From positions 35,436 to 99,435 of the forward strand of contig NZ_JAGSND010000005.1 of assembly GCF_018128545.1 (NCBI RefSeq): a DNA stretch of 64,000 nt, given 5' to 3'. The DNA is from Sinanaerobacter chloroacetimidivorans (GTDB lineage Bacteria; Bacillota; Clostridia; Peptostreptococcales; Anaerovoracaceae). The position numbers and the translations under genes were made by a program. The notes under the pieces were generated by a model that saw nothing but the letters and a program-made list of their open reading frames with translations, made no database searches and was not told the DNA's origin. This document shows positions 23,042 through 30,876 of the stretch, one piece after another (the first letter of the stretch is position 1; the number at the start of each line of letters is the position of its first letter).

Positions 23042-24321
23042 TGGTATTAGTAATTTTAGCTTTTATATTATCGCTTGTGGTTGGAATCCCAATCGCCTTT
23101 GTCTTAGGGATGACTGGTATAGCGCATCTTGTCGTTATTAATTATCCGGATATCGCAAATATCGTACCGCAGCGAATGTTTTATGGAATCAACGTGTTCA
23201 GTTATATGTGTATCCCATTTTTCATAGCGGCAGGTCAAATAATGAACAAGGGTGGTATCACACAAAAAATTGTTGATGTATCACAGGAGTTTGTTGGATT
23301 CAAGCGAGGCGGACTCGCATATACAGTTGTCCTTGTTGGAATGGTGCTGGCGGCGATTTTAGGCTCAGCGAATGCTGTTTCAGTAATTCTCTGCACAATT
23401 ATGATTCCTGCAATGGTATCTTCCGGATACGATGAGGAATTTGCCGGATCACTGGTAGCAAGCTCTGGAATACTGGGATGCATCATTCCTCCGTCTGTAG
23501 ACTTTGTAATTTATGCAGTGCTTGCCGGAGTTTCTGTGCAAAAACTTTTCGTTGGAGGTATTTTACCTGGAATTTGTCTTGGATTTGGCTTTATGGCTGT
23601 AATTGCCATTACAACGAAGAAAAAGAAATATCCGAAATATAAAGAGCATTTTGAACCTGGTCCGGCCTTTAAAACACTGTTCACTTCTCTGCCGGCCTTA
23701 TGCGTACCGGTAATTATAGTAGGCGGAGTTTTAGCGGGTGTTTTTACTCCCACTGAATCCGGAGCAGTAGCCTGTGTTGTTGCAACAATATTGGGATTTG
23801 CATATAGAAACCTAAAAATAAAGGATTTACCTGGGATATTTGCAAGTGCAGCTTTGATTACAGCAGGCATCATGCTGATCATCTCCTTTGGTAATGTCAT
23901 TGGTTGGACGCTTGCCTTTGATAAGGTACCGGAAAAATTAGTCCAGGCAATCACTTCTACGACAACCAATCCTTCGCTGGTTATGGCACTTGTTCTTGGT
24001 ATGCTTTTCCTCATAGGAATGGTAATGGAAGCCTTCGCGGCAATGATTATTCTTGTACCTGTGCTCTATCCACTGGGAGAGGCAATGGGATATGATCCCA
24101 TTCATTTCGGTATGATTATCATTATTATGCTGACCATTGCACTGGCAACTCCTCCTGTAGGTATGCTGTTGTTTACTACATCAAAGGTATCCGGGATTCA
24201 TTTAAATAAACTGAATAAAAGCATATGGCCATTTGTTGCAGCAGGAATGGTCGTAACGATTATATTAGCCTATGTGCCGCAGATTACCACCTTCCTGCCA
24301 AATCTGCTGTATGGTAAGTAA
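23041..24321 (+). CDS. TRAP transporter large membrane subunit (DctM family)
   Basis: A 426-residue, about 12-helix permease. Family signatures include PFFIAAGQIMNKGGI, LGSANAVSVILCTIMIPAMV, GCIIPPSVDFVIYAVLAGVSVQKLFVGGILPGI and TPTESGAVACV. It drives sodium- or proton-coupled uptake with the preceding subunit and binding protein. A single-base overlap with the small subunit points to coupled translation. Confidence 0.93.
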   Translation: MVLVILAFILSLVVGIPIAFVLGMTGIAHLVVINYPDIANIVPQRMFYGINVFSYMCIPFFIAAGQIMNKGGITQKIVDVSQEFVGFKRGGLAYTVVLVGMVLAAILGSANAVSVILCTIMIPAMVSSGYDEEFAGSLVASSGILGCIIPPSVDFVIYAVLAGVSVQKLFVGGILPGICLGFGFMAVIAITTKKKKYPKYKEHFEPGPAFKTLFTSLPALCVPVIIVGGVLAGVFTPTESGAVACVVATILGFAYRNLKIKDLPGIFASAALITAGIMLIISFGNVIGWTLAFDKVPEKLVQAITSTTTNPSLVMALVLGMLFLIGMVMEAFAAMIILVPVLYPLGEAMGYDPIHFGMIIIIMLTIALATPPVGMLLFTTSKVSGIHLNKLNKSIWPFVAAGMVVTIILAYVPQITTFLPNLLYGK

Positions 24322-24338
24322 AGACAGGAGTGATTAAA

Positions 24339-25223
24339 ATGACAGATATAGCTGCAGCTTTAAAGGACATTATTGACTTGCATATTCATGCTGGACCCTC
24401 TTTGGCAGACAGAAAAGTGGATGCTGCCGAAATGATGGAAGACGCCTTACAATATGGGTATCGTGCATATGTTGTAAAAGATCATTACTTCCCAACAGTT
24501 ATGAGTGCTTCTCTATGTGAGAAGCACCTCGGACAGGGAAAGGTAAAGGTATTTGGCGGAATTGCCCTGAACAATTCCGTCGGAGGAATCAATGTAAAGG
24601 CAGTGGATGCCGCATATGGAATGGGTGCAAAGTTTGTGTATATGCCCACCGTTTCAGCGAAACATCATATTGCATCCCATAAAGGGCAGCATTTTCCTGG
24701 CGCAAGTTCCAAGGAAGGTGTAGTTGAGAATGAAATGCTCTATATCAAACAGAACGGGGAATTAAAGGATCCCGTCGTAGAAGTGCTTCAATATATTGCG
24801 GAAAGACCAGACTTGATTCTTGCAACAGGACATGGGACACAGCAAGAAATAGAAGCATTGCTGACCAAAGGTGCTGAACTTGGAATCGCTAAAATGTATG
24901 CAAACCATCCCTTCTACATGATAAATGCAGATATTGACACAATCTGCAGATGGGCGTCTTTGGGGGCGACAATAGAAATCAACGCCTGCGTTTTCCTCTT
25001 TGGCACACATCCGACACCAATGCAGGTGGCAAAGGATATTTTTGATCGCGTACCCCTTGAAAAGATCGTTATTTCATCAGATCTGGGGCAAAAGAACAAC
25101 AGCCGTCCGGCGCAGGGGTTATATGACTTTATAATAAAACTGCAAGCGGAAAACGGTATAACTGAAGAACAAATTTATACAGCTACGAGAACGAATCCGG
25201 CAAAACTACTGGGTTTAGAATAA
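24339..25223 (+). CDS. DUF6282-type metal-dependent hydrolase
   Basis: A 294-residue protein with a TIM-barrel hydrolase look: metal motif DLHIHAGPS near the N-terminus, KDHYFP, SAKHHIASHKGQHFPG, TGHGTQ and SSDLGQKNNSRPAQGL. The ATG at 24339 has CAGGAG eight bases before it. The pattern fits DUF6282 proteins, distant amidohydrolases often found near transporters. I know of no settled reaction for them. Its place right behind the TRAP permease suggests it acts on the imported compound, perhaps ring or lactone opening. Confidence 0.7.
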   Translation: MTDIAAALKDIIDLHIHAGPSLADRKVDAAEMMEDALQYGYRAYVVKDHYFPTVMSASLCEKHLGQGKVKVFGGIALNNSVGGINVKAVDAAYGMGAKFVYMPTVSAKHHIASHKGQHFPGASSKEGVVENEMLYIKQNGELKDPVVEVLQYIAERPDLILATGHGTQQEIEALLTKGAELGIAKMYANHPFYMINADIDTICRWASLGATIEINACVFLFGTHPTPMQVAKDIFDRVPLEKIVISSDLGQKNNSRPAQGLYDFIIKLQAENGITEEQIYTATRTNPAKLLGLE

Positions 25224-25248
25224 TAATATGAACTGGGAGGAAATAAAA

Positions 25249-25578
25249 ATGTTTCAAATTGGTAATTTGAATGAGATGGAATGGAAAGAACTAAGAAAAG
25301 GAGTAAAGAGAAAAGCATTTACTGGTGAGGGTGCAACGATTGGTTATAATTCCGGAGAAAAAGGACACGAAGTGATGCCTCATCATCATATTCATGAACA
25401 GATCGGAATCATCGTTTCTGGAGAAGGAATTTTCTCTATCAACGGAAATGACTACCCTGTGAAAAGGGGAAGCTGGATGGTGATACCTTCCAATGTAGAG
25501 CATTATTTAACTGTCACAAGTGAAGAGCCATGCATCAGCCTTGATATATTCGTACCAGCGAGACAGGAAATACTATAG
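25249..25578 (+). CDS. small cupin-domain protein
   Basis: A 109-residue single cupin. The metal-binding motif is visible as PHHHIHEQIGIIVSGEG, with the second motif around NDYPVKRGSWMVIPSNVEHY. The ATG at 25249 follows GGGAGG. Small cupins of this kind serve as isomerases, ring-handling enzymes or sensors; no specific activity can be assigned. It lies between the hydrolase and the aldolase in the same strand and probably the same transcript. Confidence 0.85.
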   Translation: MFQIGNLNEMEWKELRKGVKRKAFTGEGATIGYNSGEKGHEVMPHHHIHEQIGIIVSGEGIFSINGNDYPVKRGSWMVIPSNVEHYLTVTSEEPCISLDIFVPARQEIL

Positions 25579-25607
25579 GACTGCTGTTGAAAGGAATCAT
25601 CAAGAAA

Positions 25608-26375
25608 ATGATAAACGATAAATTAATGACAAAACTGAATAACGGGGATAGGGCATTCGGCACCTTTGTAAAAATAAACAGCACTGCAGTTATTGAAATG
25701 CTGGGGCAAAAAGGTTTTGACTTTGCTATCATAGACAGGGAACATTCTGTTTTTTCAGATACGGATGTTGAAAAAATGATCATGGCTGCCGACGTCTGGG
25801 GATTGCCGGTGATTATCAGGACCCCAGGAAACGCCGCCGAGCATATCCTGCATGCCTTGGACTCAGGCGCCAGCGGAATACAGGTTCCGGACATATCAAG
25901 CGTATCGCAGATTTATAAAATTATAGAGAACGCAAAATACTATCCGGAGGGAAGCCGGGGTTTGTCCTTTGCGCAGAGAGCTGCGGGATACGGGTTTCAG
26001 GGCGGTAACGAATATATAGAAAAATCCAATCAAAACACAGTCATAGCGGTACATATTGAAAACAGAGAAATTGCAGAAAAGATTGATGAGGTCTGCAGTA
26101 TACCGCAGTTGGATGTCGTATTCGTAGGTCCGGCAGACTTAAGCCAGTCCATGGGCAAACCCGGGAAAACGGATGATCCGGAAGTCGTTGCGCTGATAGA
26201 AAATGTGTTCCGGGTGGCCATAAAAAATAATAAAAAGGTTGGAATCTATGTGGGAACTGAGGAGGCAATTAAAAAATATGCCGACTTGGGGGCAACCTAT
26301 TTTGCCTGGAAATCAGACGTACTTCTGCTAAATGAAGGAATCCGTTCTTCGGAGAATACGTTCAAGAAAATATAA
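25608..26375 (+). CDS. HpcH/HpaI-type class II aldolase
   Basis: A roughly 255-residue aldolase of the HpaI family, which splits 4-hydroxy-2-oxo acids to pyruvate (or oxaloacetate-like products) and an aldehyde. Motifs seen: FAIIDREHSVF, the metal-binding glutamate in VHIENREIAEKI, and DVVFVGPADLSQSMGKPG. The start is uncertain: ATG 25608 lacks a good ribosome site; TTG 25587 or ATG 25626 are possible. As last gene of the island it hints that the substrate route passes through a hydroxy-oxo acid. Confidence 0.85.
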   Translation: MINDKLMTKLNNGDRAFGTFVKINSTAVIEMLGQKGFDFAIIDREHSVFSDTDVEKMIMAADVWGLPVIIRTPGNAAEHILHALDSGASGIQVPDISSVSQIYKIIENAKYYPEGSRGLSFAQRAAGYGFQGGNEYIEKSNQNTVIAVHIENREIAEKIDEVCSIPQLDVVFVGPADLSQSMGKPGKTDDPEVVALIENVFRVAIKNNKKVGIYVGTEEAIKKYADLGATYFAWKSDVLLLNEGIRSSENTFKKI

Positions 26376-26397
26376 TTTCTCTCTTCCATTTTCATAA

Positions 26398-26430
26398 AAA
26401 TAATGAGGCCTCTATTGAGGTCTCATTATT
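26398..26430. terminator. bidirectional terminator between aldolase and GntR genes
   Basis: AATAATGAG-GCCTC-TATT-GAGGTCTCATTATT forms a strong stem with A/T flanks on both sides, between two convergent genes. It overlaps the end of the regulator gene. Confidence 0.75.
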
Positions 26431-27091
26431 GAATGTTGATATGCATGATACTGTCGCGTTCTGAAATGATATGTGTTTTATAAATCTCAAAGATTTCATC
26501 GGTTTTGCCATTCAAAGCGGCATCAATAAACACGACATGCTGTGTGGCGATCCGACTCCTTTTGATATTGAGCTGATCAAGAAACACAAGCTTTGAAATA
26601 ATGCATTTATACAACGCGTCTCTACAAATCCTCTTAATATAAGCGTTATTGATCAGATCAAACAAAAATAAATGAAACTCCAAGTCCTGACTAAAAAAGG
26701 CATCTCCATTCGATACAATATTTTCATCTTCAATATACTGTAGATTATAATTTTTATATTCCGTTAGTTTTTCATTAACCGCTTGAGTAGGATTTCTAAA
26801 GCTGCTACTAATAACCTGAGGTTCCAATAATAATCTCAAGTTGTAAATATCTAAAATCTCTTTTAATGAAAACTTTGAAACAAAGGTTCCTTTCCGTGGA
26901 TATATTTCTAAATATCCTTCTTTTTGGAGCCAGAGAATCGCTTCTCGAACCGGGGTTCTGCTTGTGCCGAGTTCGTTTGCTATAGCATCTTCAGAAACAT
27001 TCTGACCAGTGGAAAGTTCACCGGAAAGCAGTTTTTTCAATATTAAATTATATGCGTCAATGTTCAATGTATTATTTAATGAATCTTGCAC
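26426..27091 (-). CDS. GntR-family regulator with FCD domain
   Basis: A 221-residue regulator starting at GTG 27091 behind GGAGGG. The winged helix reads NVSEDAIANELGTSRTPVREAILWLQKEGYLEIYPRKGTFVS. The C-terminal FCD-type region has helices typical of FadR-like sensors that bind organic acids. It is convergent with the catabolic island and is its only regulator, so it likely controls uptake and breakdown of the same acid. A palindrome near its own promoter suggests autoregulation. Confidence 0.9.
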   Translation of the reverse strand: MQDSLNNTLNIDAYNLILKKLLSGELSTGQNVSEDAIANELGTSRTPVREAILWLQKEGYLEIYPRKGTFVSKFSLKEILDIYNLRLLLEPQVISSSFRNPTQAVNEKLTEYKNYNLQYIEDENIVSNGDAFFSQDLEFHLFLFDLINNAYIKRICRDALYKCIISKLVFLDQLNIKRSRIATQHVVFIDAALNGKTDEIFEIYKTHIISERDSIMHINIQ

Positions 27092-27110
27092 AATGAACCC
27101 TCCATTAGTA

Positions 27111-27128
27111 ATTAGTCAATAAACTAAT
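27111..27128. promoter_or_regulatory. putative GntR operator
   Basis: ATTAGT-N6-ACTAAT, a perfect inverted repeat, lies just behind the -10 box of the regulator's promoter, where binding would block transcription. Confidence 0.5.
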
Positions 27129-27134
27129 AAGATT

Positions 27135-27163
27135 ATTATATCTATTTTGATAAGAAGTTACAA
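27135..27163 (-). promoter_or_regulatory. promoter of the GntR gene
   Basis: On the minus strand TTGTAA (27163-27158) and TATAAT (27140-27135) are 17 bases apart. Confidence 0.7.
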
Positions 27164-27222
27164 TTAAAAAAGTTGATATAAGTCTATAACGCCTATAATT
27201 CTAATTATACAGGGGTATTTAA

Positions 27223-27513
27223 TTACAAGAAAGGAATTGTTTAGATTCTACCTTTTTAAAAGGCTTTTCTTTTGTAGAACAACCTTCGGTAGCGAGTTAT
27301 GTAAAAGAGGTAATAATAAGGCTTTCGGTCCCAAAAGATTATCATCCACCATTCGAAGAGTCATATTATTATTTGCAGAAATATTTAGGAACAGATAAAT
27401 TAGTCGTAGGTTATTTCCCTAAGAGGAGACAATGCTTTTTTGTAAAGTCTTTTAGTTGGGATGGATATATATCTGGGTCGTGGTTATCGTATCCATCAAT
27501 CGCTTTTTCATAG
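27223..27513 (+). pseudogene. start-less protein-like reading frame, probable gene remnant
   Basis: A frame of 96 codons is open from 27223 to TAG at 27511-27513 but lacks ATG, GTG or TTG and a ribosome site. The translation looks protein-like (for example RLSVPKDYHPPFEESYYYLQ and GTDKLVVGYFPKRRQCFFVK). I do not recognise the family. It lies in a 538-base region without an intact gene between the GntR promoter and the carboxypeptidase gene, so I read it as the tail of a lost gene. Confidence 0.35.
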
Positions 27514-27540
27514 CATAATTTAGGGGCTGTAGCAATTTTG

Positions 27541-27611
27541 ATATGCTCCCCTTAAGGGTAGACAGATGAAATAAAAAATAATCTGTAGACTTTGAAGGGA
27601 GTATATTTTTA
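27541..27611 (+). mobile_element. possible insertion-sequence end fragment
   Basis: An imperfect inverted pair, ATATGCTCCCCTT (27541-27553) and GAAGGGAGTATAT (27594-27606), frames GTAGACAGAT..ATCTGTAGAC. It is followed by AAGGGAG and an ATG at 27611 whose frame stops after 19 codons. The layout resembles the start of an insertion element whose transposase has been lost. Evidence is weak; a plain hairpin or terminator is possible. Confidence 0.25.
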
Positions 27612-27629
27612 TGCCACAGAAAGAACTTA

Positions 27630-28661
27630 TTATTTCCCTATGCTGTTGTATACAGCTACTGCATCAGTAATATGATACTGTTCCGAATGATGATCCCCTT
27701 TGGCACCAGCTGAAATTAGAATATATTCCCGTTTACCTACTTTGGCGAGACTCGCAAGACATAGACCGGCCTCCTCGGTATATCCAGTTTTTCCCCCTAG
27801 AATTTCATCAACAATCATGTTCTGATTGTTGAGAACTTCAAACATGGTACTGTAAAAGGTTATTCCTCCGGGGTGCTTATTCGTGGGTTGTGTGGAATAG
27901 CGGGATGAAGTAAAAATCTCCCGGAAAGTATCATTTTGCAAAGCATAGCTTAGAAGAACAGCCAGATCTTTGGCTGTTGTGTAGTGGTTTTCATTGTGAA
28001 GTCCGGTGGTGTTTTCAAAATGGGTATGTCCCATACCAAGATCTGCCGCCTTTTGATTCATTATTTTCACAAAGTTCTGCTCTGATCCTGCAATCTGACC
28101 AGCAAGTGCAACACAGCACTCTGCACCGCTCGGCAGCATTACCCCGTATAACAGATCGATTGCCCTGACCTGCTCACCCGGCTGGAAACCTGCCATCGAT
28201 GCATTTGCTTCGTACAGTCCCTGAAACATGGAATTGGTAAGCTTAATTTCTCCCTTCAGATCAGGTAAATTCTCTATCGCAACAATGGCTGTCATCATTT
28301 TAGTCAAAGAAGCAGGATAGATTTTTTCTTCGCTGTTTTTTTGCATCAGGACGGTAGCATCTGTTAAGCGGATCAAAATCGCATGAGGACTGTTTAGCTT
28401 GTCCGAAGATATAGAAATAGAGGGGTAGGGCTCTGTCTTTGACGGAGGAACCCGCGCTGCTCTATCATCAGAAGAATTGGGTGTTATCTTTAAAGAAGAA
28501 TTTAACGAGGTTTTATCATCATATTCTCTCTCAAATATTTGGTGGTTTCCTGGAGTAATGATGGATTTGCAAACAAAAACGGCGATGACAACCATCAACA
28601 AAAATGTCACAAATCTTCGTATTCTTATTCTTAACTTTTCCTTTTTTGCTTTTCGTACCAT
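27630..28661 (-). CDS. serine-type D-Ala-D-Ala carboxypeptidase (peptidase S11)
   Basis: A 343-residue protein with one N-terminal membrane anchor (FVTFLLMVVIAVFVCKSII), a disordered linker and a penicillin-binding catalytic domain. The nucleophile motif is Ser118-Leu-Thr-Lys121 (YPASLTKMMTA). The KTG motif is GGKTGYTEEAGLC. The middle motif, usually SGN, reads Ser178-Gly-Ala (LPSGAECC). It should trim the terminal D-Ala from peptidoglycan stems outside the membrane. It is divergent from vanZ and near vanRS, and TAAG repeats lie in its upstream region, so VanR control is likely. The ribosome site lies inside a hairpin. Confidence 0.88.
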   Translation of the reverse strand: MVRKAKKEKLRIRIRRFVTFLLMVVIAVFVCKSIITPGNHQIFEREYDDKTSLNSSLKITPNSSDDRAARVPPSKTEPYPSISISSDKLNSPHAILIRLTDATVLMQKNSEEKIYPASLTKMMTAIVAIENLPDLKGEIKLTNSMFQGLYEANASMAGFQPGEQVRAIDLLYGVMLPSGAECCVALAGQIAGSEQNFVKIMNQKAADLGMGHTHFENTTGLHNENHYTTAKDLAVLLSYALQNDTFREIFTSSRYSTQPTNKHPGGITFYSTMFEVLNNQNMIVDEILGGKTGYTEEAGLCLASLAKVGKREYILISAGAKGDHHSEQYHITDAVAVYNSIGK

Positions 28662-28671
28662 AATGAAACAA

Positions 28672-28714
28672 CTCCTTGTTCTGTGCTGATATTATTCAAC
28701 CACAGAACAAGGAG
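28672..28714 (-). promoter_or_regulatory. leader hairpin that sequesters the ribosome site of the carboxypeptidase gene
   Basis: CTCCTTGTTCTGTG (28672-28685) and CACAGAACAAGGAG (28701-28714) form a perfect 14-bp inverted repeat with a 15-base loop. In the minus-strand message the downstream arm ends in AAGGAG, ten bases before the ATG. The upstream arm is its exact anti-sequence. If the transcript starts above the stem, translation would be hindered. Confidence 0.7.
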
Positions 28715-28731
28715 CTATGTTGGAATTCCAT

Positions 28732-28757
28732 CTTATAAACTTCTTAAGATTTTCTTA
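28732..28757 (-). promoter_or_regulatory. putative VanR box A (three half-sites)
   Basis: TAAG on the minus strand (CTTA on plus at 28732, 28743 and 28754) recurs three times with an exact 11-base step. This period is typical for OmpR/PhoB-class regulators. The block lies upstream of the carboxypeptidase leader. Confidence 0.55.
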
Positions 28758-28873
28758 TTTCAACATCTGAAATTTGGAGTTTCACAGTGACATACATGTT
28801 CTTGCAACACGAATGCATCGTAATAGTTGTAAAAACAGGAATAAAACTTATTAAGGAGGAAATCACCATATCT

Positions 28874-28888
28874 TAAGGTTTGATTAAG
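28874..28888 (+). promoter_or_regulatory. putative VanR box B (vanZ)
   Basis: TAAG at 28874 and 28885, 11 bases apart, end 16 bases before TATGCT at 28905-28910, a possible -10 of the vanZ promoter. Confidence 0.55.
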
Positions 28889-28950
28889 ACATTTCTTTTT
28901 TAAATATGCTAGTATATACAAGTTAGTTAATTACAAAGGAGGTGAATTTA

Positions 28951-29679
28951 GTGATTATTACGATTTTAATGCTAATTATAGTGTCGATTACATGGGTTAT
29001 TAGTACTTTGCCATTCTTGATTCCATACCATATACTACTGTCCTCTCAAAGCAAAAAGATTGACTTTAAACTGTCAATTGAACATATTGTGATCGTATCT
29101 ATCTTTGTCTATTACCTTACTGCTGTGCTAAGTTTTACTGGTATTCCTTCCATAAGTGATATTGTTCATAACAGCTTTGGAATAATAACCCCAAAGGGGT
29201 TGAATTTTCCACCGGATGAGATCAATATGATTCCATTTTATTGGATTACAGAAGGTGTTCGCCCCTATATAGAAAACATCATACTTTTTATCCCTTTTGG
29301 ATTTCTGCTTCCATGTGTTTGGAAAAAGTATGAAATGCTATGGAAAACAGCATTACCCGGTATTACATTCTCTCTTATAATAGAATTGAGTCAATTGTTC
29401 AATAGAAGAGTAACGGATATTGATGATTTACTGATGAATACTCTTGGAGTGTTAATCGGATGGGTAATTTTTAGGCTGCTGAAAGAACATTTGTCAAAAT
29501 TACAGGACAAAGTTTCTGTCCAAAGTATCAATATCGAAAAAATTCCCTTGCTCCTTCGTGAAGAGGCATGTTTTTATATGGCCATCGCATTCGCCGGTAT
29601 GTTCTTTGTGTTTTACCCATTTTTAAGATCTTTGTTTATACCATTTTTAAGATCTCTATTTGGGTATGTAATTATTTAA
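28951..29679 (+). CDS. vanZ: VanZ-family membrane protein
   Basis: A 242-residue polytopic membrane protein with the VanZ core NMIPFYWI...YIENIILFIPFGFLLPCVWKKY and IELSQLFNRRVTDIDDLLMNTLGVLIGW. The start is the GTG at 28951, placed seven bases behind AAAGGAGGTG; an earlier in-frame GTG at 28942 overlaps that site. VanZ proteins raise tolerance to teicoplanin or lipoglycopeptides by an unclear route. The divergent carboxypeptidase and the convergent VanS/VanR genes make a small cell-wall stress unit. The C-terminus has a short duplicated segment. Confidence 0.88.
   Translation: MIITILMLIIVSITWVISTLPFLIPYHILLSSQSKKIDFKLSIEHIVIVSIFVYYLTAVLSFTGIPSISDIVHNSFGIITPKGLNFPPDEINMIPFYWITEGVRPYIENIILFIPFGFLLPCVWKKYEMLWKTALPGITFSLIIELSQLFNRRVTDIDDLLMNTLGVLIGWVIFRLLKEHLSKLQDKVSVQSINIEKIPLLLREEACFYMAIAFAGMFFVFYPFLRSLFIPFLRSLFGYVII
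29617..29664 (+). repeat. 24-base direct repeat inside the vanZ 3' end
   Basis: CCATTTTTAAGATCT occurs at 29617 and 29641. It encodes the doubled peptide PFLRSLF-IPFLRSLF at the C-terminus, an in-frame slippage duplication of eight codons. Confidence 0.8.
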
Positions 29680-29692
29680 TACAATTTAATAC

Positions 29693-29736
29693 AAAAGGAC
29701 AAGCTATCTGACTTAATTAGATAACTTGTCCTTTTC
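29693..29736. terminator. bidirectional terminator between vanZ and vanS
   Basis: AAAAGGACAAG and CTTGTCCTTTT pair around a partly paired ATCT..AGAT interior. The stem lies between the convergent vanZ and vanS genes and includes the vanS stop. Confidence 0.8.
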
Positions 29737-30876
29737 TTCCTTTTGTGGAAGCACGACAGTAAAGACTGTCTTTTCTGTATTACTTTGCACGAGAATATTG
29801 CCTCCATGCGCGTTTACGATTTCTTTTGCAATAGCCAGTCCAAGCCCGGTACCGCCTGTATTGGTAGAACGGGATGTATCCAATCGAAAAAATTTCTCAA
29901 ATATCGTTTCCAACTTTTCTCGTGGGATAGGATTGCCATGATTCGTAAAGGTTATAATAATATTTTTATCTTGCTGCAGAGCGGAGATATCAATAACGCT
30001 GTTTTCATAGCTATAGGCTATCGCATTTTTCAGAATGTTATTGAACACCCGGGCCAGTTTGTCTGCATCACCCCATATAGTGAGGCCGTCAAGCACATCG
30101 ATGGACACCTGCTTTTCCTGTGGAGTCAGCATTGGATAGAATTCATCTGCCATCTGCTGGAGCATAAAATGTAAATTTATTTTTTCTCTATTCAAAATAA
30201 TCGTTTGAAGATTAAATCTTGTGATCTCAAAAAACTCATCGATAAGCTGCTCCAATCGATATGCTTTTTCTAAGGTAATACCGACATATTTTGCCTTCTG
30301 TTCAGGAGGCATATCTGGAGCTTCATCCAGAAGACTTAAGTATCCTATAACGGAGGTCAGTGGTGTCTTTATATCATGAGCCAAGTAAACTACCAAATCA
30401 TTTTTGCGCTGCTCAGCATCAAGTGCAGCTTTTTTTTGTTTTTCCAAGTTGTTTTTTATTTGATTCAGCTTATTTTCCATAAAATCCAATTCCGGTGATA
30501 ATGTAATTTCATCATCGGATTCCTCAGCAAGTTTATCCATTCCAGCACTGACTTCATCAAAATATTTCGTAAACCAAGAAGCTGAAAATTTAAGCAAAAT
30601 AACTAAGCATATGAGAATCACAATCAGTGTAATAACTTCTATATTATTAAGAAATAGAAGATGATAAATCATCAGAGCATCCCTGTCACGCATATGAAAC
30701 GTATTCATAAAAAAATGGACAATGCTATCTCCAAAACTAAAGCGTTCTTGAATTGTAAAACGCAGGAAGATAACAATTGCAGCCGCGGCAAAAACAATAA
30801 GGAGCATTTGAAGAAATACTTTCCTTTTTAATTTCGAATAATTATCTTTTCTCTTACTTTTCAATTTTATAGCCAA
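29713..30876 (-). CDS. vanS: VanS-like sensor histidine kinase
   Basis: A 387-residue kinase with two membrane helices (about 22-40 and 81-97), a short outer loop and the phospho-accepting His167 in YLAHDIKTPLTSVIGYLSLLDEAPDMP. The ATP-binding boxes are NNILKNAIAYS, the G1 region and GGTGLGLAIAKEIV. The sequence tracks VanS of the VanA type, including the start: a TTG at 30876 inside the end of vanR yields LAIKLKSKRKDNYSKL, the same overlap seen in the Tn1546 vanR/vanS junction. An earlier frame opening at 30921 is less likely. The signal is unknown. Confidence 0.9.
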   Translation of the reverse strand: MAIKLKSKRKDNYSKLKRKVFLQMLLIVFAAAAIVIFLRFTIQERFSFGDSIVHFFMNTFHMRDRDALMIYHLLFLNNIEVITLIVILICLVILLKFSASWFTKYFDEVSAGMDKLAEESDDEITLSPELDFMENKLNQIKNNLEKQKKAALDAEQRKNDLVVYLAHDIKTPLTSVIGYLSLLDEAPDMPPEQKAKYVGITLEKAYRLEQLIDEFFEITRFNLQTIILNREKINLHFMLQQMADEFYPMLTPQEKQVSIDVLDGLTIWGDADKLARVFNNILKNAIAYSYENSVIDISALQQDKNIIITFTNHGNPIPREKLETIFEKFFRLDTSRSTNTGGTGLGLAIAKEIVNAHGGNILVQSNTEKTVFTVVLPQKEEKDKLSN

